The translations under genes were made by a program, and so were the position numbers. A stretch of DNA of 64,000 bases from Neobacillus mesonae (lineage in GTDB: Bacteria > Bacillota > Bacilli > Bacillales > Cytobacillaceae): assembly GCF_001636315.1 (NCBI RefSeq), contig NZ_KV440949.1, forward strand, positions 4,978,084 through 5,042,083, given 5' to 3'. The first letter of the stretch is position 1; each line of letters starts with the position of its first letter. Below are positions 62,255-64,000 of the stretch, in pieces. Below the pieces are notes generated by a model, which saw only the letters and a list, made by a program, of their open reading frames with translations, ran no database searches and was not told the DNA's origin.

Positions 62255-63538
62255 CTAGATTTTGGTGATTTGTTTTTTCAGATTAGAATCAGTTATTGGT
62301 TTTACCATGATCTTGACGCTTTCTTTTAAAAGCATCACTCCAAACAATCCAAACATGGAGAAGATAACAGGAGTGATGAAGCCATAGTAATATCCATCAG
62401 CAATGCTGCTAGAAGCGGACTGAAAATGATCTAATATTTTTCCAAAAATGCCTGGCAGCAAGACGGCACTTAAAAACCCACCGGTATTTGCAAACCCGGA
62501 GACAATGCCGGATTCCATGATCGGAAAAGATTGACGAACAGCGGCAAATGTTAAGGCGTTTGCCCCGTAGGAAAGGCCAATGATAAAAAACAGTATATTG
62601 AGCAATGGCAAAGGCGGATTCCCATGAAATAAAAGAAAGCTAGACCAACATAAAAAAAGAATGATATGAAAAACAATATACAGCCGTTTAATCAAACCCA
62701 ACCGGCTTGAAATCCAACTGATGAGAGGAGAGCCAATAAGCGCCCCGACAAGCCCAATCAAAATTAGCTGGCTCGCATCTGATCGTGTCATTCCATACAC
62801 ATTCATTCCAAAGGGCACGGCCCATGAGCTGATAAATCCTACATACGTGCCGACAATCCCAAAGTGACACAAAAATAAAGCCCATGCCTGCCGATTCGAA
62901 AATATTCTTTTTAATAAAACAAATGTTTTTTCCCGTTGTGACTTGCTTGTTACAAATACTGATTGGTGAGGTTTTTTGATAAGGACCAAATATAGAAGAA
63001 TGCTGCATAAACATAATAGCAGGCCTGTTGAAAAAAATGCTGTCCGCCAGCCAAGTAGGTCAATCCATAAGGAGAAGGGGACTGTCGCTAAAAGGAATCC
63101 AAGGCTGCCAGTCATGGCAGCCACACCAATTAAGCGGGTAAATTCCTTGGCATTAAACCATTGGCTCAAAATTAACACCATATTGACCCAGATTGTAGCA
63201 TCCCCCGTCCCCGTCAGTATTCTGGCGAAAAACAGAACAAATGCATTGGTGCTTAGACTATAAATGACGGTACCTATTCCAGTAAGAATCGCCCCGATAA
63301 TGAGAAAAAAATTTGGCCCATAACGATCGGCCAGCATCCCCATCGGAATTTGCAAACCAGTGTAGACAAAATATTGAATACTTGTTAGCAATCCGATTGT
63401 TGTGGCCGTTACGTGAAAGTCACTCATAAGCTGCTCTGTAATCAATCCCGGAGCAGTTCGCTGACTCGACATGAACAAATACGTAAACAATACTAAAGCA
63501 AAGACAACCCATCTAAAGCTTCTATTTTGTTTGTCCAA
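62255..63538 (-). CDS. Major facilitator superfamily transporter
   Basis: The 427-residue protein has twelve membrane helices and the MFS motif A between helices 2 and 3 (GMLADRYGPNFFLI). N-terminal RWVVFALVLFTYLFMSSQRT is typical of the sugar-phosphate/anion or NarK-like branches. Start TTG 63538, 9 bases after AGGAG. No adjacent enzyme or regulator hints at the substrate. Confidence 0.9.
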   Translation of the reverse strand: MDKQNRSFRWVVFALVLFTYLFMSSQRTAPGLITEQLMSDFHVTATTIGLLTSIQYFVYTGLQIPMGMLADRYGPNFFLIIGAILTGIGTVIYSLSTNAFVLFFARILTGTGDATIWVNMVLILSQWFNAKEFTRLIGVAAMTGSLGFLLATVPFSLWIDLLGWRTAFFSTGLLLCLCSILLYLVLIKKPHQSVFVTSKSQREKTFVLLKRIFSNRQAWALFLCHFGIVGTYVGFISSWAVPFGMNVYGMTRSDASQLILIGLVGALIGSPLISWISSRLGLIKRLYIVFHIILFLCWSSFLLFHGNPPLPLLNILFFIIGLSYGANALTFAAVRQSFPIMESGIVSGFANTGGFLSAVLLPGIFGKILDHFQSASSSIADGYYYGFITPVIFSMFGLFGVMLLKESVKIMVKPITDSNLKKQITKI

Positions 63539-63751
63539 TGGTTTCTACTCCTGTTGGTTTTTATTTATATGTATATGGGGATGGGGTAAGGGGATAAACC
63601 ATTTTTTAAATCTTTACGTTAATATGAAAAGGATTTTTAGATTATTTGGTGAATATATTATAGTAGTCGAAAAATGTTTGGAGGTCACTTTATTGTTACT
63701 TTATTTTTGATAGATAATCATCTCCCCAAAAAGAATTTAGGAGTTGATTGA

Positions 63752-64000
63752 ATGATTATTTATAAAAATTCTCTTGAAGGTATTTCGTCTGATATGTTGA
63801 ATGGATTTTTTGTAGATTGGTTAAATTCGCCAAATCCAGAAACTCATTTAAAACTTTTAAAAAACAGCTATAAAGTAGTAATTGCATTAGATGATAGAGT
63901 AAATCGTGTGGTCGGATTTATTACCGCTATTAGTGATGGAGTTCTTTCTGCATATATTCCACTTCTTGAAGTTTTACCAGAATATAAAAATGCAGGTATA
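63752..64000 (+). CDS. GNAT family N-acetyltransferase, 3'-truncated by window edge
   Basis: ATG 63752 follows TTAGGAG. The 83 visible codons (MIIYKNSLEGISSDMLNGFF, VVIALDDRVNRVVGFITAIS, YIPLLEVLPEYKNAGI) are the N-terminal half of a GNAT enzyme up to the acetyl-CoA binding motif A, which begins at the window edge. Substrate unknown. Confidence 0.85.
   Translation, partial: MIIYKNSLEGISSDMLNGFFVDWLNSPNPETHLKLLKNSYKVVIALDDRVNRVVGFITAISDGVLSAYIPLLEVLPEYKNAGI

Overview
The window looks like the chromosome of a spore-forming Bacillaceae bacterium (low GC, Bacillus/Neobacillus/Mesobacillus type). This is inferred from a complete GerA-type germination operon, a FapR-controlled fabH, and Bacillus-typical small families (YrzI, YwbE, DUF3243, DUF3231, DUF6366). 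I see no rRNA, tRNA, CRISPR array or prophage. Most of the window is single genes or small operons, each ending in an intrinsic terminator, mixed with accessory genes and several decaying pseudogenes.

Layout. 1-5.7 kb: 3' part of an ABC-F ATPase, a lipoprotein, a pentapeptide-repeat protein, fabHB behind a FapR operator, and a secreted WG-repeat protein. 5.7-9.85 kb (minus): germinant receptor operon in the order gerA-gerC-small 2-TM D subunit-gerB. 10-20.3 kb: a membrane protein broken by a stop codon, yrzI, two alpha/beta hydrolases, a PAP2 phosphatase, a lipoprotein GH18 glycosidase, brnQ, ywbE, a decayed oxidoreductase, acetyltransferases and a GyrI-like protein. 20.8-26.2 kb: NlpC/P60 hydrolase, DUF5661, DinB, a VIT/CCC1 transporter, and an ArsR-SRPBCC operon with two palindromic operators on its promoter. 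26.3-31.7 kb: a block with different base use (serine hydrolase, small membrane proteins, a two-component system), possibly acquired. 32-46.9 kb: DinB, Nudix, isochorismatase/Lrp pair, RibD-like reductase, an IscA/HesB-like gene with an in-frame UGA, cupredoxin, PQQ-type sugar dehydrogenase, orphan ATP-grasp, amidase, a NERD-helicase and ASCH.

46.9-58.8 kb is the most interesting region: a quinohemoprotein amine dehydrogenase (QHNDH) system. The plus-strand operon encodes the gamma subunit (all four thioether-forming Cys-acceptor pairs present), a diheme alpha subunit made as a lipoprotein, the radical SAM/SPASM crosslinking enzyme QhpD, the beta propeller, two U32-family proteins that match UbiV and UbiU in their cysteine patterns, the ABC exporter QhpF and the cytosolic subtilisin-like leader protease QhpE. 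A divergent two-component system faces it. The flavin monooxygenase QhpG, which hydroxylates the tryptophan that becomes the CTQ cofactor in Paracoccus, is not here. I propose that the UbiU/UbiV-like pair replaces it with an O2-independent Fe-S hydroxylation.

A second notable locus is the HesB/IscA-like gene at 35.7 kb. UGA sits where relatives have Cys (or Sec) in the GxG-C-GGP motif, and a SECIS-like hairpin lies at suitable distance.

58.9-64 kb: small lipoproteins, DUF6366, a truncated DUF4177, DUF3231, a flavin reductase remnant, an MFS transporter and the start of an acetyltransferase.
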